A DNA stretch of 64,000 nucleotides from Allacma fusca (lineage: Eukaryota; Arthropoda; Collembola; Symphypleona; Sminthuridae), in assembly GCA_947179485.1 (NCBI GenBank), contig OX359247.1, forward strand, positions 13,616,588 through 13,680,587. Reading direction: 5' to 3'. The translations under genes and the position numbers were made by a program. The notes beneath the pieces were generated by a model. It was not told the origin of the DNA. It worked only from the letters and a program-made list of their open reading frames with translations, and made no database searches. The first letter of the stretch is position 1. Each line of letters opens with the position of its first letter. Of this stretch, positions 1 through 13,500 are shown piece by piece.

Positions 1-1448
1 CTAGAATGGGTCTTACCTTCCTTTCAATATGAAATGTTTGATTCATTCCTTTTCTTCTTCTTATTTCAAAAACGAAGGTTATATTTTTTCCTTCAAAGAA
101 AGATTTTTTTCCCCCCTGGAATCCTTTCATGTGCATTCTGTAGCAATGATAAATGTAAGTAAGACCCAGACCTTCCTCTTTACATAAATTATTCCGACTT
201 CTGCATTACAAAGACTTAATGTTATATTTTTTCCCACAATGCACTTGTTGGCACTTGACTACCCTCACACTGATTCTCGTACTGAAGACGCTCGTCTTCC
301 GTAGATACGACTCGTTTCATCCGAGCATTCATTCCCTAAGGACTGACAAAATAAGATCTAAAGCGTTCCTTTACTTTTGCAAAGCTCGGAGAGCAAGTTA
401 TTGTGAGGCATCTGGAAAAAAAAATGCTGAAAATTTGAGTCCTTGACGTATAATACCATTGATTTATGAATTGGAATGTAAACACGTGTAGCGTGACGTT
501 CATGGCAGCCGTATGACTTAAGAACTGGCTCAGTGAAAGTTTTCATTACAAGTAATTATTTTTTTAGAAAAACTCAGATGATTTTGTAGTTTCCTAGTTT
601 TATTATAGGCTTCAAATTAAGATGAGTAATAATGAGCCAAGCTATTCTGAAAATGTTAGTATTAGACGAAATGAGGGAAGGAAATAAATTTGAAGGGTTT
701 CAATTTGTTCCGTTGATATCCCTGGATGCCCTGGAAACGCAGGCATCCTAGTGCGTGAGCAATAAAAATTTGTTTCAGTAGTGGTAATGTGGGAGGGAAA
801 CCACCGAATAAAGTAACTGGAACTACAGGTCTCAAATGTATAGTTTATATGTCTTCTTAGTGTACTTTTGCTTGTTTTGCGAAGGTAACTTGTAATATAC
901 GGACGTATTCATATAAGTCGAAATAGTTTGGTCAGAGCAAAATACAGTATGTATAACTTGCCCTAACCCTAACTCAGTTTGAACAAGTTGAACGATAGGT
1001 TTTGCACGGATCTGTTTTGGGATGAGAGGGTTACGTGGTTGTTCAATTCGGAACAAATAATAAGTGGATTTGTTATGAGACGGTGTACTTACCTCAGTTT
1101 GTTTTCGTCTGGCAAATACTGTGACTGCTCAACTTTCAGTGAACTCACCTGACGGTTAATAATTTAATTTGCTGTCTGAATATAAATTTCATGATATGGA
1201 CGCAGTACCTAAAAAATTCAAGACCACATTCACTGTACAGTACCAATGAATATTAATACGAGAAATTGAATTACCCTCATGACACAAGCATACGGCGACG
1301 GCACATGATCCCAGGGTATTTATAGAGGTAGTCCCAGCATCCCTGCTCCTAACCGTAGTAGCGTCTCTTTGATGATCGATTCATGTTGTGTTGATAGTAA
1401 TGAGAATCCTATGAAACAATAAATGTAAATGTTATTTTTACTTTGCAG
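1..1448. other. Intron upstream of the receptor TM1 exon
   Basis: No exon of the cysteine-rich hormone-binding domain could be found here. The reading frame of the TM1 exon at 1449 opens directly after a good acceptor (ctttgcag), so this stretch is taken as intron of the receptor. A short two-copy CCCTAA run at about 961-973 is the only repeat noted. Confidence 0.5.
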
Positions 1449-4400
1449 AGACGTCAAGCTGTAAATACTATTTATGAAATTGGCTATCTGATCTCCCTGT
1501 GCGCACTTATCATCTCTCTCGTCATCTTCTGCTCGTTTCGGTATCCTTAATTTGTACTCTTTGTCCTTTCTAATTACAATCCGTACCAATGTGTTAGTCT
1601 GTCTGTGTATGTCCTTGGACTTGAATATGTTTCGAGGGTATATATGTGACACTAATAATTCTAATTTTTATCAATGAAAACCTACTTAGAATTTATGGCC
1701 TAGGAAGGGCTACAGGAATATAAGGGGGAGAAACCAGTCATCTAAAGTTTGACACATACATACATATGCTGCTCTTCTATTAAATCAGAAACTTTATAAA
1801 ATATGGAGCTACAGGTTTAAAGGATTTGAAATCTGAGAAAATTGAGTTTCTTTAATGGGACACTTTGAAAGAGCATGAGAAAAAAAAATTGAATTTACAA
1901 TCTCTAGAATCCTTCTTTCTGTACAAAGTTTGAGTAGAAGATACTGAAAGTTTGAGCATTAATTCTGCGTAGGATTTATAAGTTTTTAAGTACTTCCCAT
2001 AAAATTGAATTACCTGGTTTAAAAAACTGAATTATTATAAAAAGGAAGATTCGAATGCCATAAAATTCCTAGACCTCACCATGTGGCACGCATATCGTAA
2101 ACGAGTTAACGACTTTGCTCATTTCTTAAGATTCCATACGGTGAGGCTGCTGGGGAGGATTGTGATACGGCTTTAATGTAGAGAGGCAAAAAATCTTTGC
2201 TGACAGTTTGATTACAGTCTAGAAGTAAGACACCCGCCAATAAAGGGCTAAATAAGGTGTTATCCAGTATTCACACCACTATACATACTATATACAGACA
2301 TGACATAGTTGCTTTGCTTTTATCTGGAGAATACTACCAGAATGATTTAATCTTCCGTCTTAACCTTCAATTGATTTTCCGTCTGATATGCAACGGCGTT
2401 CCCTTATAAGAAAATTACAAGGATTAATGCACATGTTATACATGTAATAAAATATGTACATTCAGGGATATACACTTGTATAAATGCACACACACACAAA
2501 CATCTTCCCATGGGACAAGAGACAGAAATTAATGTTACCAGGATTTGTTCTGATTGGGAATCTAGGGGGCTTTCCCTTTTCTACAGACGGAGAGTTCGGA
2601 CAAAACGTTGACGTCAATAAAGCATATTTTATCATGTACATACATAAGCAAGCCTAGTTGAGCAGCACTACAGTATACATAGATATATAATTATATATCT
2701 ACTGTGTATGATATACAGTATATCTACTAAAGGCTTTAATGAGAATTTGTTTATTAGAATTTCAAGACTCATGTTTACTTAGGATTTAATTAGAAATATA
2801 TGTATCTTCACTTTCCAGGTGCTTGGAGTGTACCCGAGTTCGAATTCATAAGCATCTTTTCGTTTCATTCATAATAAACAATACTCTGTGGCTGGTTTGG
2901 TACCGTGCCGTCATAAATAATCCAGAAATAGGAAGTGAGCCTTCGAATGAGGTAAGGATAAGGCATCATTAAAAAAGTACTCTTTATGATTCGGAATATA
3001 TTCTTCTCTAATGATAGGAAATTTTGAAGTTTTGGAACACGCAACTTACGTTACTAAAGTTTAGACAAACATTGCTGTTTTGATACTCAAGCGAGTATTT
3101 CTCATACTTTTCAGATTTGGTGTGGAACCCTCCACGTCCTAGTTCAGTACTTTTTGGTTGCTAACTATTTCTGGATGTTCTGCGAGGGCCTGTACTTGCA
3201 CACTCTACTAGTTTTTGCATTCACTCGAGCTGAATCAAAACTCCTGAAGGGATTTTATATCTTTGGATGGCTTGGACCTGTTGTTCCTATTGCTCTCTAC
3301 ACGGGATTTCGGATTTCGATGAATGCGCCAGATGATGTGTAAGATATGATGTGTAGAACTTTACAGTCGTAGTTATATAAAGAATTGCACGTTAGAGAGT
3401 CAGTAAAGAAGTCACTTTATCAAACTAAAGCAATCACTTCCTCCAATTATCCTCGACGGGAGTGGGTGCACGGAAGCACTTAATATTACATTATATAAAT
3501 CATTTCTGGGGGTACCTTGGTACCCAGGCGATGGCAAAGACTCTGCGTGTCAGTAAGGATTTTTTTTTGTATATTCAGATGCTGGTTGAACGAGTCTCAA
3601 TGGAGGATATTTTTAATTGTTCCGGTCTTTGTCTGCCTCGCTCTGAGTTTAGCATTCTTAATAAACATTTTACGAGTCCTGCTAACAAAATTACATGACA
3701 ATCGAAGATCCCTTGCGGTGTATGCAAGGAGAGAGTCGAACTCATCCGACAGCCAAAGTGCTCTCCGTAAGGTAAGGTACTCTACGGTAAGACCGCTTTA
3801 ACTAAAACTACTAACCCTTTTTTGTGAAGTCTCTTTGTGCAGCTATTTAACTTGACATCCCGTCGGGTTATTAAAAATGCTACGCAAACAGTCTGTTTTT
3901 GTGAAACAAAAAATGTAGAAATGCGTGGCAAAATTGATTTTGCTCAAGTTGAGTGCTGGTTAATTTAATTTACTAAGATAATTTGGCTTTGGAAATTCTA
4001 CCTCATTTTAGTTCCTGCTGTAATGAGCTTTTATATGTATGCGCTTCTCTCTCCAATTTCTCTTTCTTTCATCTACCTAACTTCAACATGGTTTCTTTCA
4101 TAATTTCATTTTTCAGGCTGCCAGAGCAACGTTAATTCTAATCCCTCTCCTTGGACTTCACTATTTTCTGACTCCGTTCAAGCCAGAGCCGGGATCTGAT
4201 GGCGAGATGGTCTATGAGTGCATTGCAGCTGTGTCGTCGTCTCTGCAGGTGACCTTTTTTTTTCGCGTTCGTTCCCTAGATTTTAGTATCTTTTTTTAGT
4301 GGTGTATAGAGTAGCAGTCCAGCGACGAGTAAGGATACAACAATCTCGATCATTCCTGACTGCCCCCAACACTTTCATTTGTACAGGAGAGTCCTAAAAA

Positions 4401-5412
4401 ACAATACATTTGCAATGGGCCTAATCTCACATTTTACGATGTCGTAAAAGATCTGGACAAATTCCTTTAACTGCTGAATTATTAGTAGTTAAATGAAATT
4501 GAAGGACTCTGAAACTGATGAACCTGGTGCATGTATGCATGCATGTATGTATGTATGTCTGGGTGTCTGGGTGTACTGCAAGACATGGTGTGAGTACATT
4601 AAAGATGTGCATGTGTTGCAGCTCCGACTTTCACTTCACCTCCTCCTTTACTTTCTCCTTGAGAGTGTAACCGTATTTGCAATCAGCTTTCTTAAACACT
4701 TTATATATGAGGGCAGACATACAATTGGGTTGTGTGCATAATGTCAATTATAGGATGTATGCATGATAGCATCAAGCATTCTCATGCATTTTGGATTGTA
4801 GTGTGGCATCTCTAAATGTGCTTAATTATATTATAGGATAGTTTGCTGCAATAAATTGACTTGTTTATTGCAGGGTCTGTGCGTATCCTTGCTCTTCTGT
4901 TTCTGCAATGGGGAGGTTCTCTCCGTCCTAAGAAGAAGATTCTGTAGACAGTACTGCCAGGGAGATGGGTCCTACACTCGTGGAGATTATTCTTGTGCTC
5001 CTACGAGTATGTCGGTAATTACATCCCGAGTTCTACTAACCAATAAAATTGCCATAAATTATTTTATTATTTTTTCATTTATGCACTAACAAAAATAACT
5101 GCATTAATGCATTGTACTCTCATTGTCAGTATACTCCAAGTAAGGCCAAGTCCGTGGCCGGTTCCAAATAAAATAATCATTATATTTTGAAACATCATAT
5201 CACAGTATTTGCAACGTCAATTATATGGATGGTTTAAGTTCAGGGAATTATTTTGCAAGTAGATAAAATATCCTTAAGCATGGTTTAAATTAAGACAAGT
5301 CTATAACTGCTCTGCAATTTGTGCGTCAAGTACCTATACTTATTTTTTTTAATTCCAGACAATGGTTATAAGACGTCAAAGTGAGCTGGGGAAAGCTGAG
5401 GTGCAGTTGTGA
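1449..5412 (+). CDS. Class B (secretin-family) neuropeptide GPCR, PDF/DH31/calcitonin-receptor-like, 5' part missing
   Basis: Seven exons, in frame throughout: 1449-1540, 2819-2951, 3115-3338, 3579-3771, 4117-4248, 4874-5014, 5359-5412, encoding 322 residues up to the stop. They cover TM1 (starts NTIYEIGYLISLCALI), TM2 (SFIINNTLWLVWYRAV), TM3 (ANYFWMFCEGLYLHTLLV, the class B signature), TM4, the conserved CW of extracellular loop 2 (its codon split by the 3338/3579 junction), TM5, TM6 (ATLILIPLLGLHYFLTPF) and TM7 (GLCVSLLFCFCNGEV). The N-terminal hormone-binding domain and start codon are not in the window; 1-1448 reads as intron. The family signals through Gs/cAMP at the plasma membrane. Motifs fit invertebrate PDF receptors and calcitonin/DH31 receptors about equally, so the ligand is not assigned. 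The tail after TM7 is short (about 45 residues), ending EVQL. A poly-A signal lies at 6115. The COX7A gene converges from the other side. Confidence 0.9.
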
Positions 5413-6114
5413 TTCCAGCGGAAAGTTGCAAGTCCACGAATGTACAAAGGTTACAAAGGAGCTGAAACATGTCAAAAAGTACCTATAAAAAATTAACACA
5501 TAACGTATTTAATATGACTCTGATGTGCTATTATTTTCAAAATGTGATTCAAATGAATTCATGTCTACTCTGTATGTTTGGATGAGTATATTGTATTTAT
5601 GTAGGTATTACTTTGACTGATGGGACCGCAAAGCAATGGCCTGGTCCATATCAAACTATTAATTTAGCTTATTGTTAGTCCTTGTTAGAATTAACTGAGG
5701 ATCATCTCTCACTTATTAATACTCTGTCCTGTACGCCCCGAGTCATAAGGTATTCGATTTGCAAGAATTTTACTACATTTTTTATGTTGATTAATCTATT
5801 TGAGCAAAAATGTCAGAGGATGTCAATATTGTACGTGTGCATGTATGCATCACAATACTGTAGTTACTGAGGATATTCTCAATTACTTAACTATTGTTAT
5901 TGTTAATATTAAACAGATTATCATGCTCTAGTGCTTGTGATAATTTCAGTAAGTTCAAACGCAATATTGTCATTGTGCACACATTAAATAATTTTTTCAC
6001 TTTCTTGATTTAAAAGAGGAAGTGTGGAGATTGCAAATATCAATGTGCAGTGTGTAAAACAAGAAGTGTACCAAAGTGTAAATATAAACATTGCAGAATT
6101 TCTTCTGTAAAAGG

Positions 6115-6120
6115 AATAAA
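6115..6120 (+). terminator. Candidate poly-A signal of the receptor gene
   Basis: AATAAA about 700 bp after the receptor stop codon. Other A-rich hexamers occur in this AT-rich stretch, so usage is not certain. Confidence 0.35.
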
Positions 6121-6360
6121 CACGGCGTTTTTCTCTTATGGATGTTTACATATTAGATTCAAGCGCCGAAATTAATAGTATAGGCACACATGGGATCTGT
6201 TGCGTCTCTAATCATATGTTAAGAAATTGATGTAAGGTGTCTTACTTTTTAATCACAAATGTGAGATGTGACCAATATTGTCTGTTGGATTACCATTTGT
6301 ATGGTTACAGCGTGCTGAACCAAATACGTGTAAAAATATGAGTTATTACTTGTAATACGT

Positions 6361-6579
6361 ATGTACTTAATTGTGCTTCAAATAACATTTAATATAGTAG
6401 GATGTAAGGAAGACTATACATGTATTCCTAGAAGTTATGGGACGCCAACGTTGGAGGAAACATATACGCTTAACAAAATCAAATCTACCAAAAACCTACC
6501 AACAATCAAGAATTTCAGTGCTTCATTGATTGGAGACGGCGGTAGTACATGGGATTTACAATCGCCTAGACATAATTAA
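6361..6579 (+). other. Open frame with coding character, possible alternative last exon of the receptor
   Basis: The frame runs from about 6400 (GCKEDYTCIPRSYG) to a TAA at 6577-6579 and reads like a soluble, Ser/Thr-rich receptor tail (ends TWDLQSPRHN). It is on the receptor strand. AG dinucleotides near 6398-6402 could be acceptors. The phase needed does not match the phase-0 end of the TM7 exon, so splicing from the known exons does not work simply. It may be chance or belong to another transcript form. Confidence 0.2.
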
Positions 6580-7357
6580 TTGTACTTGGTGTTATATGTT
6601 TTGTATTATTGTATGATCCAGGACATTGTAGTCATCGTATCAGATGGAATGCTATTTGTGAGCGCGGATATAGCCGTAAGACCAAACTAAAGTATTTGGT
6701 ATTTCAGAGATGAAACTCTCCGTTGTAGAATCTGTCACATGTAATCAGTTGAATAACTCGCTAGTATCCTACAATGGTTACACTTTTTGCAAACATTGTA
6801 ATTCAAGTGTCCACCAACTGATATTGATTAAACGGAACTCAAAAAGAGCACATTTTCTTTCCTATTTAGGAATTTTAAAATATTAAGTATGCATTACTTC
6901 CTATATCCTTGGGCAGTTTTTTAACACTCAGTAGTGCATCATAACGTCAATGGAATATAATCAACGGCTATAGCAAATTGCAATCACTGTATACACAGTT
7001 TTCAACACTTTTGAATACTTTAATCTTGTCGTTTCGCTCCATTTTCATTCTGCAAAACTCCTTAAAAATAAGTAATTCATCCCAATGCTGTCTTGGCTTT
7101 TCTAGATTTCATTCGACGAATCTCTTTGATGGATTTGGTTTATATGATTGCTGCAACTTGCATTCACATTAGCCGTACAACCTTATACACATTTAATAAT
7201 ACAGCATAGAATTAATATGGAAATTAATTTTATGCTTATTGTTTTAAACCAGATAAATAAACAATTTAGAATACAATTTCATCAAAATCAAATATTATGC
7301 ATATGTATTATCGCGCTCTAAAGTGACATCTCCAGAAACCGGACTGGCTCCGTTGAA

Positions 7358-7363
7358 TTTATT
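7358..7363 (-). terminator. Candidate poly-A signal of the COX7A-like gene
   Basis: AATAAA on the minus strand (tttatt on plus), 186 bp after the COX7A stop codon, a typical distance for a short 3' UTR. Confidence 0.5.
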
Positions 7364-7548
7364 GAACTACAGAACATTTTACATTGTGTTTTACACAATT
7401 CTTGTAAATATTTTATGATGGTATGCTGGATTGGTGACAATTGACTCTAATGCGGGGCCCAGCAACCCATAGAATTAAACTGAACTATATTCATATTACT
7501 AGTGTAAATTCTGAAGACAAGCCAGAATTTTTAGAATGTTCCTTCAAA

Positions 7549-10500
7549 CTAATCCCTCTTTTTTGGGAAAGCACTTGTGTAATAGAAGTGCAGACATCCC
7601 GCGATTCCAACGCCACAGAGAATTAACGTGGACATGTACAAGAAGTAATCAAAAGATCCTCCTTTGAGGTGAACGGGAGTCTGATCGGGGATCTGGAATT
7701 AACAGATATAATTATAAAACTTACATCCAAAGAATATTCACCCCTGTTATTATTATTCAAGAATGTAGTAACAGAAAGGTAACAATTTTCTCCATTACCT
7801 GGAAATGACGGTACTTATCAACAATTTTAGAATAACCCGGATCCACCTTACTTTCCTTACGAGACGCAGTTGTTCCCAATTGTCTCGTGCAATGGTTAGT
7901 GGCTAACCTTTGGCTAAGTTTGTAGCACCCAACTAGAACCTTTAAGTAACAACAATCATGAACTTATATATTGATCACAAAAACTTATTCCAATATTTGT
8001 AATTACATTCACCCTCCGAAAAACAAACAAGATACTTCGTTAAAAATCGCTTTAAAATACGAGTAACTGAATTATTATACGAACACAAAAGGTAATTTCT
8101 GATTTGGCTTGTATATTGAAATTCATGCAGAAACACACGTGTACCTGCTTTGATTTATTCCATATCCAATGATTAATTCTTGTACCAAAAGCGACACAAG
8201 TTATTACAAAATCGTATATCAACTCGATAGTTTGAATTGTATATAAAGTATGCAGATTGTTTACAGATACAAAAAACAAATTATTTGTACTTTCTACTTC
8301 TACCATGACCTTTTAAACTCAAAGAAGAGGCTCAAAACCTCACTAGTGCAAAGACCTAACCAAACCCACACTGCACTTGGTCACTCATACACCAAGTCGA
8401 AAAAAGGCAGCTGTGGACTACTACTTAAGATTGTCTCACGTTCAATCAAGTCGTGCCTATTTACCGACAATGGGTTTACAAGTGTGACTGAGGTCAATGA
8501 ACTTGTAAAAATTAGCAGAAACAAGAAGACTCACCACCACTCATTGTAAAACTTACGCACTTTAAAAAAATTACAGCGGATAAGGGTATACTACAAATAT
8601 TAGTATGAAGTTCATTGCGACATCGTGATCGTCTTTCTATATTACATGACCCATACTGGAAATCAACGTCTTGCTTCCTTTTGATGTATTACACATTAAA
8701 GCCACATATTATTACATTACACTGTTAGTTTAAGTATTTGATTGTTTACTGTTTCTTCGAGACTGGCAAATTAGTAACATTACATTACAGGTATGGATAA
8801 GAAATAACTGCGCTAAAAATAATTACATTTCAACTTAAAAACTTCTTGACGTTCAAAATAGGCATAAAAAATGTGACAGGACCCTACGATTGGAAAGAAT
8901 AATAAATACGGTTCAACGTACTTCATGGACAAACCAACCATGTCATACGCAACAGGCCAAACACATTTGACATATTTCTTTGTGTCAATAAGGCATTACA
9001 TTGTCCTTACAAATGGACAATATGGAGTTCTAAACCTCGATTTTGGTAGCAAGGACGCATACAAGACGTAATCTTCCACATCAATTTTTATGATATTAAG
9101 TTAAAATGTGGGAGGAAATGGAGGCATGTAGAAGTAGCAAATACAAAAAGAACCACATTACAAGATACAACCCTCACAAAAGTCAAAGGAACAAAAGTAA
9201 TTATCATTGTGGCAAAAAAATGAATTACGCACAATAGAGATTCTTTACCTTTTCTAGGTGCTCTCATTTTTGCTTTACAATTCATATGTAGCACAATGCG
9301 CTTGGTACAATATTTTTTTAGATATTTTAAGTAATTGGGCTACTTAGCATTTAAGTAAAAAAAATCAGATTAACAAATGTTTCTATTAGAAAATGCTTCT
9401 GGTATATTTAGCCTATTCATTCACCGACGCCATTTAATTATCAACTAAAGTGAAAATTGAGAGATCCAATAAAAGTGGTAGATTTCATAATATACTAGAA
9501 GTACAGCGGTTTGAATGATCTACAAAAATGATACTGGTTCGAAGTCTTTTTGTCACTATAAAAATTCCCTAAATGAAAACTGTGTATTCCCAATCTCTAA
9601 ACTACCCTTCTGTACCAAACTATGTTCTATTGTTTACTAGTTGGTTACCCACTCACTAAACAACATCTAAGTATGGCCGAAAGGGTCAACGGTCAACTGA
9701 CGCTACATACTTTCACTTCATTATTTGCTTTCTCACCGTAAGAGACAAAATAATCTAACCAATTATATGTAATTATGTACATACATTATAAATCAGTAAA
9801 ATGCTTACAGGCACAATTCGTTCAGAATTACTTCATAAAGTTAAAAGATACAAACACTGTGTACATAACATCAGCTTTGCCCTACATTTTAAAATAATAT
9901 TGACCCCAGCGCTCTACTCTCATCCATGGATTATGATCCTAATCCTCCAGGATACCAGTAACAAATGAAATTGAACTAAGGTCACAAAACCATGTCACGA
10001 GTCATGAGTGAGCCATCATAGCGAATGAAGACCAGTGAGAAAGGGCCATGGTCGAGACAGGATGTATCTCCTTGAAAATACTTTCCCAGACAATAAACCA
10101 TCATTCACAAAAACGATCTGCAAGGTTACTTACAAATGCTAAAATTCATATTCACTTCCAGTCACAAGTTGTACAATAAATCCTGCAAATGCCTTAAACA
10201 CGTGCGATTGCTTGCTTTCCAGTTACACCCAAACCTTCTTTTGATTACGTGAGTTATTTTCGCCAAAATATACAAAATATGATCCCAAATAAAATATAAA
10301 GCAAGCTTTCGTATAAATAATAATTACATAAACTAAACACATCCACACAGCCTGCAGAATAGGTCAAACCTAGAATGACCCCAATAAATGCAATTTTCCT
10401 TGCAGTGTAACTTACTTGTTTGGAATTCATCTTAACTGCTGCTGGTACCGGATCCTTTTGGAATCTGAAATTAAGAACGAGAAAAATGAGTAAAGTAAAT

Positions 10501-13500
10501 CAATAATCTCCTCCCAAATATTAGCACAGTAAAATTCAATTCACGAATATGTTACATTCTACGTACCTTAAAATCTACACCTGAAATTTAAATTCCCTAA
10601 TGTTCAATATTCTAAAATTGAAAACACTATTCAATCTCTTACCTTGAATTCTGGCCGTTCGAACCGAAACTGTGCAAAACTCCCAAACCCAATTATAGGC
10701 CTCTTGAGATAACTTAAATTTGGCAAAGGTGCTCTCCAGTGTATATCACATGAGTTTTATTTGTAGAATCAGAGCAAGTACAGTCTTGGAACTTTTCAAA
10801 TACTACACAACAACTGCAGTCATCCGCCAGGCAAAAAATCTCGTATGAGTTCCAGTGGTGAGTGGTTCATAAATTACGTAGTGTAAAAAGTATGAATTAA
10901 ATCACTGGAAATGATCAATATGTAATGTTAACATACACATTACAAAATTGCGCATGAGAATGAAACGTACTTGTTTATATCTATATTCAAATGAGTCATA
11001 TATTTTGGTAATCCCGTTTACCAGAGATGTGTAGTACTTGAAATACTTAAATACAAAATACTATCTAAAATACAAAATACATATCTTGTATCTTGTATTT
11101 CAAACCTACTGGGGCCGACCGGGTATTTTGTATCTTGGTATTTACAAAATACGATGCAGGTAAGTATTTAGTATTTTATTTTTAGCCATTAATAGTAAGT
11201 ATAAGTATTTAAAATAAGATACTTTATCAAAATACTTAAGTACTCAATATTTTGAAATTGCCACGATCGTGCTTATTGTCAAACTATTTCCTACCGTTAG
11301 CATTAAGTACAGGACAACTGATTTTTAGCGATTTACATACGTCGTACGTACGGGAAATATTAAACGGGATAAATTCACTCTACCCACTGCAAAGTCAAAA
11401 AGCATGGTCCTTCTCGTTAGTATGCTTTAATTATAAATTATAAGAAATCGGTAGTTCAGAAAGCATAAGGTATTTCAAAATGTTATCATCGGTGCGACCT
11501 TTACCCGCAATTATGGACGGTAATTATTTTCGGGTAATTGAGCTAGACAATGGAAGTGTGGTCGCCTAGTGCATTATTTGCGAAAAGAACCTCGGAGTCA
11601 GAACCAAAACGGCGAGGTCTAGTAAAACTAGTGGGATAATAAAAGGAGCTTTGTCATCAATGTCTAATTTTTTAAAGCACTTGGTAAGCAAACAATATTT
11701 ATCTTGGGGTCGTATTGAATTAGTTTGTTAAATTAAATTAAACTAAATTAATCAAATATAATTTAATTAATTAAGACGGACCACCGGAAGGACTAATTTT
11801 TAGTGCGCGTAGAGCTAGATTGTCGGATGAATGTTCAAAAAGCTTGTATTTTTGAAGTTCTGTACTCGATTTCCGAAACAATAATTAAATGTATTTCCTG
11901 ATGATAAAGTATTTAAGATAGTATTTTATACTTAAGTATCTTTCGAGCGGTCTTTGATATGTATTTTACTTAAGTATTTTAGAAAACTAGTTGCTGATAT
12001 CTTATTTAGTATTTAGTATTTTGTGTTACGAAAAAAATTAAAAGTATTTGGTATTTTTGAAACAAAACTGAGGTATTTTACACGTCTCTGCCGTTTACTA
12101 CCCCTAGTTCGTGCTTTTCTTTCAATTCGGGGAATTCCGTTTGTGGAATAAAAAATCTGTTGGAATTTTGCAGGGGTGGATTTACGGGGTGGCCCACCCT
12201 GGCCCGGCCAGGGTAAAAAATTTAGGGCCAGGGTTAAAAAAAAAGTTGACTAAGGCCCTCAGATTGCAGATATCATGTGTAAAGGCCCACAAATCTATTT
12301 TGAGGGTTAGGGTCAGGGTAAAAATTATTTTATTAATCCACCCCTGGATTTTTGTTAGCAGAAACGTACAATTTTGAAATCAGAAGTCAAGAAGCGCTAA
12401 TTGTAAGTTATTAATACATTTTACAGGGTTGCTACAATCATTTCTCACTTCAAACCCTCATGGTAGAAGGCAGCGAATGAGAAAATATTTACTTCTATTC
12501 CAGAATTTGTAGCAAATCTTGTCCTCGATTTTCTAAACTTTACTTCAATTTTTGGGTTCGGTAACTCTGGGATTTCTAGGCATTCTAGGAATTTCAGTAA
12601 ATTTTGGATTTCTAGGCATTCCAGGAATTTGAGAAAATCTCTCACCAGAAATCGAGCCATTCTAGTCAGGGGCAGACCTGCGTTCGGGTCAAATGTTTTG
12701 AGGATCCGAACTTGAACTTGACCTGCACATGAACTTTCAAGTAGATATTTGTCAGTATTGGCGTTTCGGGTCCCAGGAATTACTTGTCATACCAAGTCAT
12801 ATCTTGCAAGTAATTTTTCCAACACCCGAACTTAATCTGATACTTGAATGTCGGGTCAATAAATCTTGCTAACCGAACTTGGAATTGACTTGAACCCGAA
12901 CTTGGGCTTCAAGTACTTGAACCTTACAACTTTGAAGTCGCAAAAACACTGGAACGGGTGGAGCTACGATTTTCAATTTCCGTCGTCTTTATTAAATTCA
13001 GATTCGGGGTTTAGATTAGGGTTCACTCATGGTTTTTTCCTTGTGTTACAGTCTCACCGGAAAATTTTCTTCAGTTACTTAGTTTTTTAAAAATGATGAA
13101 AAATTAAAAGAATAGTTTTAAGCACGACGATTTACAGAATACACAACAGTCACTCCAAATGAAAGTGAGCTCCAACTTCTGTGCTATATCTTTGCAGGTA
13201 TGGTTTCTAGTAGGAATGCCAAAGGTCCGTTTATTGGTCTGGTCCGGTCTGATTCAACACTTGGACCAGACCAGATACAATTGGTCCAGCTTCAGGACCA
13301 CACCTGACCACAGAACCATGGTCTCAAAAGTACGCAAAATAAAAATTTACGAGTTAACGAAATCCCATGGAACAAATTAAAACTGACATTTCTGGGGATA
13401 AAAGAAGAATTTGACGGGATAAAATGTGATTATTTAAATGCTCTCAATGGCTTTCTGGACCATGATCCAGAAAGGCTCTGGTCAGGGATGGATTAACAAA

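Larger units (their letters stand above)
5413..7357. other. 3' flank of the receptor gene
   Basis: AT-rich sequence between the receptor stop codon and the COX7A poly-A signal. It should hold the receptor 3' UTR. Apart from the frame at 6361-6579 and the AATAAA at 6115, nothing recognisable is seen. Confidence 0.5.

Noticed and set aside
961-975. Telomere-like CCCTAACCCTAAC
   Set aside because: Only two units inside gene-flanking DNA.
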